Source of the DNA: Bradyrhizobium sp. CCBAU 51627
GTDB lineage: Bacteria; Pseudomonadota; Alphaproteobacteria; Rhizobiales; Xanthobacteraceae
Length of the DNA stretch: 64,000 bases
Reading direction: 5' to 3'
NCBI RefSeq assembly: GCF_028128765.1
Contig: NZ_LBJG01000016.1
Location: 34,904-98,903, forward strand
A program made the position numbers and the translations under genes. Each line of letters starts with the position of its first letter. Positions within the stretch are counted from its first letter, which is position 1. Positions 36,668-43,986 of the stretch are shown piece by piece. Under the pieces are notes generated by a model, which was not told where the DNA came from, searched no databases, and worked only from the letters and a program-made list of their open reading frames with translations.

Positions 36668-38230
36668 ATGAAAGACCTGATGACGACGGCGCAATCCAAT
36701 GGAGCGATGCGGCGTCGGGGGCCTCCCGGAATCGTGATGTTCGTGGCGGCGCTTGCCCTGGCCACACTGACCCCGGGCGCCATGGCGGCGAAGCAGCCGC
36801 GCCAGACCGCCGAGGCGGTGGCGCCGCGCGAGGCCGGCGAACCGATCATGGCGATCGTCTCGATCAAGAGCCAAAAGGTCACGTTCTACGATTCCGAGGG
36901 CTGGATCCTGCGGGCGCCGGTCTCGACCGGCACGACCGGTCGCGAGACGCCCGCCGGTGTCTTCGCCGTCGTCGAGAAGGACAAGGACCACCATTCCACG
37001 ATGTATGACGATGCGTGGATGCCGAACATGCAGCGCATCACCTGGAACGGCATCGCGCTGCATGGCGGGCCGCTGCCGGGTTATGCGGCCTCGCATGGCT
37101 GCGTGCGCATGCCGTTCGGTTTCGCCGAGAGCCTGTTCGACAAGACCAGCATCGGCATGCGGGTGATCATCTCGCCGAACGACGCTGCTCCGGTCGATTT
37201 CTCACATCCCTCGCTGTTCGTGCCGAGCAGGGAGGCCCTTGCGGCGGCGCCCGCGCGGGCCGACAAGCTGTCGGCAGAGGCGGAGGAGGCCACCCAGGCC
37301 GCCGATGAAGCCAAGAAGGCCGCAACGGCGGCGGCGAAAGAGGCACAATCGATCCCGGCCTTGCTGCGCAAGCTCGAGCAGCAGAAGGCCCGCGCCGATG
37401 CCGAGAACGCTTATGCGGACAAGCTGGTTGCGAATGCCAAGAACGACCAGGCCAAGGCAAAGGCCGACGATCTGAAGCAGAAGGCTGCGACCAAGGCCGC
37501 TGATGCGGCAACCCAGCTCGACGCCGCCAAGGCCGCGGCGCAGCCCAAGCGCGATGCGGCCGCCACCACAAAGGAGGCGGCCAAGGTCGCCGCCGCCAAG
37601 AAGGCCGAGGCGGTGAAGGCTGCGACCGATGCCAAGCTCGCGCTCGAACCTGTCTCGGTCTACATCAGCCGCGCGACGCAAAAGCTCTACGTGCGCCGCA
37701 ATACGCACAAGCCGGCGCCGGACGGCGGCGGGGAGGTGTTCGACACCAGCATCGAGGTTCCCGTCACCATCCGCAATCCCGACCAGCCGCTCGGCACACA
37801 CGTCTTCACGGCGATGGCGAAGACCGACACGGGCCTGCGCTGGAGCGTGGTCAGCATCGACGAGGGCGACGACGCCAAGGATGCGCTCGATCGCATCACC
37901 ATCCCGCAGGAGGTGTGGGATCGCATCGCGCCGACCGCCCTGCCGCGCTCGTCGATCATCGTGTCGGACGAGCCCTTGAGCGCCGAGACCAACTACCGCA
38001 CCGAGTTCGTCGCGGTCCTGAGCAACCAGCCTCAGGGCGGCTTCATCACCCGCAAGCCGACCGCTCCGATGGCGATTGCCAGCGACGACGGCTGGGATAA
38101 TGGCGGCAACGGCTTCGGCTTCTTCTTCCAGCAGCGCGATCCCTATGTGCAGCCGGTCAATCCGCGTCGGCGCGGCGGACAGTACCAGTACTACCAGTCG
38201 GTGCAGCCGATGCAGCGGAGCCTTTGGTAG
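36668..38230 (+). CDS. L,D-transpeptidase (YkuD) with long Ala/Lys-rich coiled coil
   Basis: A 520-residue exported protein. A signal or anchor helix is IVMFVAALALATLTPGAMAA. The YkuD catalytic domain follows (about 58-180), with HGGPLPGYAASHGCVRMP carrying the nucleophile Cys145. About 205-325 is an uninterrupted Ala/Lys/Glu-rich helical region likely to be a coiled coil. A further folded domain (about 330-480) and an aromatic C-terminal tail complete the protein. The family makes 3-3 peptidoglycan crosslinks or attaches proteins to the wall. The ATG at 36668 follows GGGGAA; ATG 36632 has no ribosome site. The 288 bases before it hold no recognised gene. Confidence 0.88.
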   Translation: MKDLMTTAQSNGAMRRRGPPGIVMFVAALALATLTPGAMAAKQPRQTAEAVAPREAGEPIMAIVSIKSQKVTFYDSEGWILRAPVSTGTTGRETPAGVFAVVEKDKDHHSTMYDDAWMPNMQRITWNGIALHGGPLPGYAASHGCVRMPFGFAESLFDKTSIGMRVIISPNDAAPVDFSHPSLFVPSREALAAAPARADKLSAEAEEATQAADEAKKAATAAAKEAQSIPALLRKLEQQKARADAENAYADKLVANAKNDQAKAKADDLKQKAATKAADAATQLDAAKAAAQPKRDAAATTKEAAKVAAAKKAEAVKAATDAKLALEPVSVYISRATQKLYVRRNTHKPAPDGGGEVFDTSIEVPVTIRNPDQPLGTHVFTAMAKTDTGLRWSVVSIDEGDDAKDALDRITIPQEVWDRIAPTALPRSSIIVSDEPLSAETNYRTEFVAVLSNQPQGGFITRKPTAPMAIASDDGWDNGGNGFGFFFQQRDPYVQPVNPRRRGGQYQYYQSVQPMQRSLW

Positions 38231-38250
38231 GGAGCATAGCGGCTCTACAA

Positions 38251-39063
38251 CTACGGCCTCGCCGTGATCACCAAGGCCTGAATCTTGGCCTCGACTGGTC
38301 CGGCGCCGTGGCGTTTCCGGATCGCTTCGGCGACGGCGTCGGTCGCTGCCTCGAGCTTGCTCGCATCCCTGGCTTCGATCTCGCCGCGTAGCGGCGTTCC
38401 CTGGCAGTAGGCGATCGCCACGTACTCGGCCGAGGGCCCGCGGCTCATGCTTGTCAGTGTCTCGATCGAGATATCCCTGAAACCTGCGCGTTCGAGGTCG
38501 GCTTTGATGACGGCTTTGTCGTGATAGCCGTGCGGCGTTCGTGCCATGAAGAGCGGCGGATTGTCGGGAAACATCTTGCCGAGCGTGACCGTCGCATCAT
38601 CCGCGAACACATTGTCCTCGATACGGTCCCAGACGCTGAACAGGTACGTGCCATCGCGTTTCAACACCCGCTTCGCCTCGGCGTAGCCTTTGCTGCGATC
38701 CGGAAAGAACATCGCGCCGAACTGGCAGCAGACGACGTCGAAGGTGGAATCGCCGAACGGCAGCGTCAGCGCATCCGCCTGACGCCAGGTCATGCGGGGA
38801 TCTTCGCCCTGACGCTGCCTGGCGACCGCGAGCATCGGCTCGTTGAGATCGGTCGCGACATAGCGGGCGTCAGCAGGCAACAGCGTCGCCACGGCTCTGG
38901 TGACGGCACCGGTGCCGGCGGCGATCTCGAGCAGGTCCGAGGGCGACAGCGCAGCGATCCGACTCGCAAGGTCGTGGGCATAGGCGGAGAAGATCAGCGG
39001 GACCAGATATTCGTCGTAGAGCTTCGGGACCGAGCCGGCGAAAACCTTGTCAGTCGCAGACAT
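38251..39063 (-). CDS. Class I SAM-dependent methyltransferase
   Basis: A 270-residue methyltransferase. Cofactor motifs are LLEIAAGTGAVTRAVATLLP (about 44-63), YVATDLNEPML, and DVVCCQFGAMFFPDRSKGYAEAKRVLKRDGTYLFSVWD for the Methyltransf_11-type core. The substrate is unknown. It is convergent with the L,D-transpeptidase gene, only 20 bases apart, and stands alone or heads toward no obvious operon partner. Confidence 0.87.
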   Translation of the reverse strand: MSATDKVFAGSVPKLYDEYLVPLIFSAYAHDLASRIAALSPSDLLEIAAGTGAVTRAVATLLPADARYVATDLNEPMLAVARQRQGEDPRMTWRQADALTLPFGDSTFDVVCCQFGAMFFPDRSKGYAEAKRVLKRDGTYLFSVWDRIEDNVFADDATVTLGKMFPDNPPLFMARTPHGYHDKAVIKADLERAGFRDISIETLTSMSRGPSAEYVAIAYCQGTPLRGEIEARDASKLEAATDAVAEAIRKRHGAGPVEAKIQALVITARP

Positions 39064-39163
39064 GCTTGCCTCGCTGAACCCTGGGTCGGAAGGCGTTATG
39101 CTACCACGGATCGCCCCGTCGGCAACGGCGTGACCCGTCCCGGCACCGGCGAAGCAAACGAGG

Positions 39164-39703
39164 CTACGACTTCGCGCGACCGACCTCGCGGATCGGCCGC
39201 GTGCCGTCCCAGCTCAAAGCCGCCAGCCTGACCTTCTCGAAGAAGGGCCCCTTGGTGCCGCTGATGTCAGAGATCTCGACAATCGTGCCCGGATGCGCCT
39301 GCGTGTCGAAATAGGCGAAGCGCCCCTTCTCGCCCCCGATCTGGCCTTCGTGGCCGATCCTGTAGCCGAGCCCGATCGCCCGGTCGTAGAGCGCCTGGTA
39401 GTCGTGGCTCCAGTAGGACATGTGCTGGAGGCCTTCGTGGCCGGCGTCCAGAAATTCCTTGTATAGCGAGGGGGCGTCGTTGCGCTGCTGGATCAGCTCG
39501 ATCTGGAGGTCGCCGGAATTGGCCAGTGCAATGCTCATCTCCACCGCGGAATCCTGACCGCGATGGCGGAACCAGTCGGTTGTGACGCGGTCCATGTAGT
39601 ACCAGGGGCCGACGCCCATCATCTCGATCCAGTGCTTCATCGCGGCCTGGATGTCGCGCACCACATATCCGTTCTGGCGCACCGCGCCGAAGATGCGGCT
39701 CAT
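39164..39703 (-). CDS. VOC family protein (glyoxalase/dioxygenase fold)
   Basis: A 179-residue vicinal-oxygen-chelate protein: QNGYVVRDIQAAMKHWIEMMGVGPWYYMD starts the first beta-alpha-beta-beta-beta unit, LQIELIQQRNDAPSLYKEFLD and HMSYWSHDYQALYD the second, and TIVEISDISG supplies the last metal-ligand glutamate. It is divergent from the TetR regulator over a shared palindrome and therefore probably under its control. The substrate is unknown. Confidence 0.85.
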   Translation of the reverse strand: MSRIFGAVRQNGYVVRDIQAAMKHWIEMMGVGPWYYMDRVTTDWFRHRGQDSAVEMSIALANSGDLQIELIQQRNDAPSLYKEFLDAGHEGLQHMSYWSHDYQALYDRAIGLGYRIGHEGQIGGEKGRFAYFDTQAHPGTIVEISDISGTKGPFFEKVRLAALSWDGTRPIREVGRAKS

Positions 39704-39765
39704 GCCCGCGCTCCATTGCTACTGCGACCAGCGCTTGCCCTGCAGGGCGAATGTCGTCCGTCGAA

Positions 39766-39795
39766 TTGACTAACGAACGGTCGTTCGTTAGTCAA
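39766..39795. promoter_or_regulatory. TetR operator: 30-bp near-perfect palindrome
   Basis: Two 14-base arms, TTGACTAACGAACG and CGTTCGTTAGTCAA, flank a two-base centre. The site sits six bases before the TetR ATG and 62 bases before the divergent VOC gene. Size and symmetry suit a TetR dimer pair, and its position overlapping the leader suggests autorepression and control of both directions. Confidence 0.75.
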
Positions 39796-39801
39796 GGCAG
39801 C

Positions 39802-40503
39802 ATGGCTGTCCACACCACAGGTGCGGCGGAAGCGGCCGCGCCCACGACCCGCCAGCGCATTCTCGATGAAGCGCTCAACCTGTTTGCGCAAAGCGGCTAT
39901 GGCGGCGCCTCGATGCGCGAGCTGGCGCGCCGCGTCGGCATCCGCGAGAGCAGCCTCTACAATCATTTTTCCGGCAAGGCGGCGATCCTGGAGGCGATCG
40001 TCAGCGAGCACGGTCCTGCAAGCTCGGCGAGCCGGCTGGAGGAGCCGTGCTACAGGCAGCTCGCGCGCCAGCCCGCCGCATTCTGCCGGCAATTCGCGCT
40101 CGATCTCGTCGAGCAATGGTCCGATCCGCGCGAGCACCAGTTCCAGAAGGTCATCACCGCCGAGCGTAATCGCGTGCCCGGCCTTCGCGCCAAGTTCGCC
40201 GATCAGTTCTATGCGCGCGAGCAGCGCCTGATGGCGGACTATTTTCGCGGCTTTGCGCTCGCCGGCCTTGTTGCGACGCCTGATGCGCGCGAGACCGCGC
40301 GGCTGTTCGCCGCCGGCCTCATCTACATCCGCCTCGAACATTACGTGATGGGCGCGGCACCTTCGCCGCGGTCGAAGGTGATCGAGGCGATCGACCGTTA
40401 TCTTGCCTTCTTCCTGTCGCTGATCGCGGCGGATGGCAGGACGGACGACAACAAGAAGCGAAAACCCAAGGGAGAGAACCGTGGCAAGGCTGCCCCTGAT
40501 TGA
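39802..40503 (+). CDS. TetR family transcriptional regulator
   Basis: A 233-residue repressor. The HTH is at about 20-65: RQRILDEALNLFAQSGYGGASMRELARRVGIRESSLYNHF, then SGKAAILEAI. The ligand-binding C-terminal domain is diverse and does not name an inducer. An AAGG site precedes the ATG at 39802; an upstream in-frame start would put the palindromic operator inside the coding region. Its last 23 bases overlap the following carboxymuconolactone decarboxylase-like gene, so they are co-transcribed. Confidence 0.93.
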   Translation: MAVHTTGAAEAAAPTTRQRILDEALNLFAQSGYGGASMRELARRVGIRESSLYNHFSGKAAILEAIVSEHGPASSASRLEEPCYRQLARQPAAFCRQFALDLVEQWSDPREHQFQKVITAERNRVPGLRAKFADQFYAREQRLMADYFRGFALAGLVATPDARETARLFAAGLIYIRLEHYVMGAAPSPRSKVIEAIDRYLAFFLSLIAADGRTDDNKKRKPKGENRGKAAPD

Positions 40504-41032
40504 TCCGGAGACGACGAGCGGTGACATCCGCGCCTCGTTCGACCGAATGCCGGTCAAGCTCAACATCTTCCGCATGATGGCCCATGCGCAGGCCAACATG
40601 ATCCCGGCGATGCGGCTCGGCAATTCGATCCTGCACAAGCAGAAGCTCAGCGCGGTCAACCGTGAGCTATTGATCTTGCAGGCGGCTCAGCTCGAAGGCG
40701 GGGCCTATGAATGGCGCCAGCATGTCCCCATCGCGCTCGGCGTCGGATGCACTCAAGCCCAGGTGGATGCGGTCGAGCGCAGCGATTACGACTCCTCCAG
40801 CTTCAACGAAGCCGAGCGCGCGCTCCTCAAATTCGGCCGCGAGGTCGTCGAGAACGTTCGCGTTCCCGAGGCGATTTTCGCCGCCGCGCGAAAATATTTC
40901 TGCGACCAGGAGATCGTCGAATCCATCGTCGCACTCGGCTTCTACATGATGATGGCGCGCGTCACCGAAGCGACGGAAACCGATCTCGATCCCGCAGCCG
41001 GCATGAAGGTCTATGAGGGCGGCAAGAAGTAG
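40481..41032 (+). CDS. Carboxymuconolactone decarboxylase (AhpD-like) family protein
   Basis: A 183-residue helical protein. The family core is LSAVNRELLILQAAQLEGGAYEWRQHVPIALGVG; the AhpD CxxC is absent here (EGGAYEWRQH), so thiol peroxidase-reductase activity is unlikely and a decarboxylase or other role is expected. The GTG at 40481 has AAGGGAGAG upstream and overlaps the TetR gene's end by 23 bases. Co-regulation by TetR of this gene and the divergent VOC gene suggests a small detoxification or aromatic-compound module. Confidence 0.85.
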   Translation: MARLPLIDPETTSGDIRASFDRMPVKLNIFRMMAHAQANMIPAMRLGNSILHKQKLSAVNRELLILQAAQLEGGAYEWRQHVPIALGVGCTQAQVDAVERSDYDSSSFNEAERALLKFGREVVENVRVPEAIFAAARKYFCDQEIVESIVALGFYMMMARVTEATETDLDPAAGMKVYEGGKK

Positions 41033-41130
41033 GCGGCTGAGATTGAACGAGAGCAAGCCGGAACGCTGCGTCCGTCCGCCAAGTCCAACGGCCGTGCGAT
41101 GAGCATCCTTTGTGCGCCCGCCGTACGCAC

Positions 41131-41640
41131 TTAGGGCACCCTTGGGAGCGCTCTGCCGATCAGCTGGTCGAGCGAGATGCGCCCCGGTCCGAAGGCCATG
41201 ATGCCAAGGGCCATCGCCGCCCAGGTGATATGCACCGGCCAGCCGTCGGGCACCGTGAGCTCGACGATGACAGTCATGAACAGCAGCCCAAGCGCCGCGA
41301 ACCGCGTGCCGAGGCCCAGAATGAGCAGGATCGGAAACATGATCTCGCCGCAGCCCGACAGGAAGGCCATCACCGCCGGCACGGGGTAGTGATAGGGGCC
41401 TCCGGGCAGATGCAGCATGAACTCATCGGTGAACAGCGTCACGGCGGTGTCGTTGAGCTTGAGAAAGCCGCCCCATTTCAGGATGCCGGAGCGCCAGAAC
41501 GGAATCGCCAGTGCCACGCGCAACACGAGCTGAACCAGCGAGGGGACGGCGATCATCTGCACCAGATGACTGGCCTTGTCGACCAGAAGCCCGAGCTGCG
41601 GCAGGATTCCATCGGCCGACATGCGTTGTTCCGCGATCAT
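41131..41640 (-). CDS. DoxX family membrane protein of bufferin operon
   Basis: A 169-residue protein with four predicted membrane helices and the DoxX patterns RVALAIPFWRSGILKWGGF (about 41-59) and GCGEIMFPILLILGLGTRFAALGLL. Its ATG overlaps the stop of the DUF2063 gene (ATGA), fixing it as the fourth gene of the operon. DoxX proteins are frequent partners of DUF2282/DUF692/DUF2063 operons such as gigABCD of Caulobacter. Their role there, perhaps quinone-linked redox chemistry or export, is not settled. Confidence 0.9.
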   Translation of the reverse strand: MIAEQRMSADGILPQLGLLVDKASHLVQMIAVPSLVQLVLRVALAIPFWRSGILKWGGFLKLNDTAVTLFTDEFMLHLPGGPYHYPVPAVMAFLSGCGEIMFPILLILGLGTRFAALGLLFMTVIVELTVPDGWPVHITWAAMALGIMAFGPGRISLDQLIGRALPRVP

Positions 41641-42419
41641 CGTGCGTCTCCAAAATCAACTGAAGTGAATGCGCCGGCCTCGATCAGGCCGGCAATGTTG
41701 GCTGCGATGTCGAACCCGGCGGAGGCCTCGACCGCGGCCGTCGCGGCCTCGACCAGCGGCCGGCCCTGCATCAGAGAGGTCGCGAAGATTGCGCCGCCGG
41801 GCGGCAAATGCCGCACGGTCACATCGAACTCCGGGCGCGTGATCAGGGCGTCTTCCGGCGTTGAGGCGTCGATGCGGCCCACCGGCGCGCCATCGCGGTT
41901 GGCAGCAAAGATCGTCACCGCCGAGAAGTCCGAGCGCACGATTTGCGCTGCCGGGTGCGGCGTGAACACGAGGTCGGCCAACCGTTCCGGCTCGACGGCA
42001 GCGAGCTCCGCCGGGGCCAGCGCCGCCGCGTCGCGCGCGTGGTAGGCGTCGAGCCAGGCCCGCTCGATGCGAGCGACGTCGGCGAGCCAGGGCATGACCT
42101 GCGCATGCTCGTACTGCGCTATGAAGCCGGGAAAGCCGCGGCCATAGTCGAACAGCAGCGGCGAGGTCGGCGGCGTGCTGCGAGCATGAAGGCGCGCCAT
42201 GGCGCGGAAAAAATCCGGGCCGGTGATGCGCTGCACCGCCGGATAGATCGCGACGAGCGCGTCGATCAGGCTCACCGTGACGTTGTTGCGGTAGACATCG
42301 TAGCGTTTGCCGGCGGCCTTGCCCTGCGGTCCGGTCACGATCGCAGGTGTGGTCTGCGCCGGGTCCAGCAGCGCCGATGCGAAGGCCGCGGCAAAGGACA
42401 GGCTCTGCTCACGCGGCAC
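41637..42419 (-). CDS. bufC: DUF2063 (BufC/HvfC) partner of MNIO enzyme
   Basis: A 260-residue protein of the DUF2063 family: N-terminal [13 protein letters not shown] and [32 protein letters not shown] (about 40-71), then [23 protein letters not shown]. In characterised systems this protein binds both the precursor and the DUF692 enzyme and delivers substrate for modification. It starts 11 bases inside the end of the DUF692 gene and is coupled to the DoxX gene downstream. Confidence 0.93.
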   Translation of the reverse strand: MPREQSLSFAAAFASALLDPAQTTPAIVTGPQGKAAGKRYDVYRNNVTVSLIDALVAIYPAVQRITGPDFFRAMARLHARSTPPTSPLLFDYGRGFPGFIAQYEHAQVMPWLADVARIERAWLDAYHARDAAALAPAELAAVEPERLADLVFTPHPAAQIVRSDFSAVTIFAANRDGAPVGRIDASTPEDALITRPEFDVTVRHLPPGGAIFATSLMQGRPLVEAATAAVEASAGFDIAANIAGLIEAGAFTSVDFGDAR

Positions 42420-43323
42420 GGCGTTCTCCCGTCTCCGCAGCCGGACCGTAGCGATCGAGGATCGCCTGCGCGGCGGCAGCCTCCGCCCGCAGCACCGGCC
42501 AGTCCGGAATCTTGCCGTCCCACTCGATCAGCGTCGGCACGCCGCCGCAGCGTGCGATGACGATCTCGTAAAGCTTCCACACGGCGTCTGCGACAGGGCC
42601 GTCATGGCTGTCGATCAGGAGCAGGTCGCCCTCGTCGTCGACCTGCTCGGCGTGACCGGCGAGATGGATTTCCCCGACACGCGCGAGTGGAAATTCGGCA
42701 AGATACTCCAGCGCGGAAAACCCATGGTTGGTTGCCGAAACGAACACGTTATTGATGTCGAGCAGCAGGCCGCATCCGGTCCGCGCGGCGACGCTGCGGA
42801 TGAAATCCGTCTCGCTCATCGTCGATTCGGCGAAAGCAAGATAAGTCGACGGGTTTTCCAGGAGGATCGGGCGCCGGATCGCCTCCTGCATCTGGTCGAT
42901 GTGATCGCAGACGTGCCGCAGCGTCGTCTCCGTATAGGGCAGCGGCAGCAGGTCATTGAAGAAGCTCGTCTCATGCGTCGACCAGGCGAGATGCTCTGAG
43001 ACGATTGATGGCTGGTAGCGTGCGACGAGGCCGCGGAAGCGGGCGAGATGCGCCTTGTCCAGCGGCTGTGGTCCGCCGATCGACATGCACACGCCATGCA
43101 GCGAGAGCGGGTGATCGTGGCGGATCGTTTCCAGCGCGCGATGCGGCGGTCCGCCCGCGCCCATGTAGTTCTCGGCGTGAACCTCGAAGAAGCCGCGTTG
43201 CGGGCCGGCACGCAGAATCGCCGGAAGATGTTCAGGCTTGAAGCTGGTGCCGGCGATGCCACCGATCGGGTTGGAATAGCGGAGCGGCACCACAGATGCG
43301 ATGGGCGCGATTGCCGTCGTCAT
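42409..43323 (-). CDS. bufB: DUF692 multinuclear iron oxygenase (MNIO), bufferin-modifying
   Basis: A 304-residue TIM-barrel MNIO enzyme. The conserved metal-ligand segments are all visible in order: [10 protein letters not shown] (about 48-57), [62 protein letters not shown] and TLIEWDG. MNIOs oxidise cysteines of ribosomal precursor peptides into heterocycles. The start at 43323 follows GGAGAGG, four bases away; a longer frame would read into the precursor gene region. It lies 46 bases downstream of the DUF2282 gene. Confidence 0.95.
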   Translation of the reverse strand: MTTAIAPIASVVPLRYSNPIGGIAGTSFKPEHLPAILRAGPQRGFFEVHAENYMGAGGPPHRALETIRHDHPLSLHGVCMSIGGPQPLDKAHLARFRGLVARYQPSIVSEHLAWSTHETSFFNDLLPLPYTETTLRHVCDHIDQMQEAIRRPILLENPSTYLAFAESTMSETDFIRSVAARTGCGLLLDINNVFVSATNHGFSALEYLAEFPLARVGEIHLAGHAEQVDDEGDLLLIDSHDGPVADAVWKLYEIVIARCGGVPTLIEWDGKIPDWPVLRAEAAAAQAILDRYGPAAETGERRAA

Positions 43324-43369
43324 GATACCTCTCCGCCGTTCCCTGTTGTGCTGGTCGCGATGCCGTGCG

Positions 43370-43675
43370 TCAGACCGGCTTGAGTGAGCCCTTCTTGCCG
43401 TTCGGCAGGTCGATGCTGGTGCAGGTGCCGCCCTGCACGAATTTCCACGCATTGCCCTGGAAGTCGGCGGTCGAGGTGCCCTGGCAGGTCGTGCCAGGTC
43501 CGGCGGCGCAATCGTTCTGGCCTTTCAGCGCGACGCCGAAGCACTTCTCTTTCTTGGCGGCGATGGCCGCGTCGGCCTCGGCCTTGGTCAGCGGACCGGC
43601 GGCAGCGAGGGTCGCAAGCGCGGTCGAGATGGCGCCGGCAAGCGCGAGCGTGGTGACGGCGTATTTGGCAGACAT
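43370..43675 (-). CDS. bufA1: Bufferin precursor (DUF2282), copper-buffering RiPP
   Basis: A 101-residue precursor with a signal peptide ([20 protein letters not shown], to about residue 26) and exactly four cysteines, Cys45, Cys56, Cys64 and Cys85, in [24 protein letters not shown] and GGTCTSID. This is the DUF2282/BufA1 pattern. Bufferins are exported peptides whose cysteines are modified by the MNIO enzyme and which bind copper in the periplasm (established for Caulobacter). AGGAG lies nine bases before the ATG. First gene of the four-gene operon. Confidence 0.93.
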   Translation of the reverse strand: MSAKYAVTTLALAGAISTALATLAAAGPLTKAEADAAIAAKKEKCFGVALKGQNDCAAGPGTTCQGTSTADFQGNAWKFVQGGTCTSIDLPNGKKGSLKPV

Positions 43676-43730
43676 CGGAAGTTCTCCTTTCGAGATGCAT
43701 CGCCTGGCGGGCGACAAGCGCATGGTCTCG

Positions 43731-43755
43731 TTCGTTTCGTACGCAGGTGCGTTAC
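43731..43755 (-). promoter_or_regulatory. Possible ECF-sigma promoter of the bufferin operon
   Basis: Read on the minus strand, GTAAC is followed after 16 bases by CGAA. This arrangement resembles ECF-sigma promoters, including, as I recall, the SigF promoters that drive the homologous metal-stress operons in Caulobacter. Transcription would start near 43724, giving a leader of about 50 bases before bufA1. No sigma or anti-sigma gene is in the window. The rest of the 310-base space between bufA1 and the cyclase gene holds nothing recognised. Confidence 0.4.
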
Positions 43756-43986
43756 CGCGGATATGCTCACGAATCCGTGAGACCGATTGGATCGGGCGCA
43801 CGACTGGTGCGCTTGGGCCGGCATTGGTGGGCAGCAGGCGGAGCAAATCCAATGCCTTGGCTCTATCGAGACGTTAGCCGCAGGGCATTGGCGAGAGGGC
43901 TGCGCGCCTGTCAGACGTAACGAATGACGGCCGGCGACGTAGAGCGGTGTCAGGAGATGGTGCAGCCTGCGAGGCCGAGGACAGTC

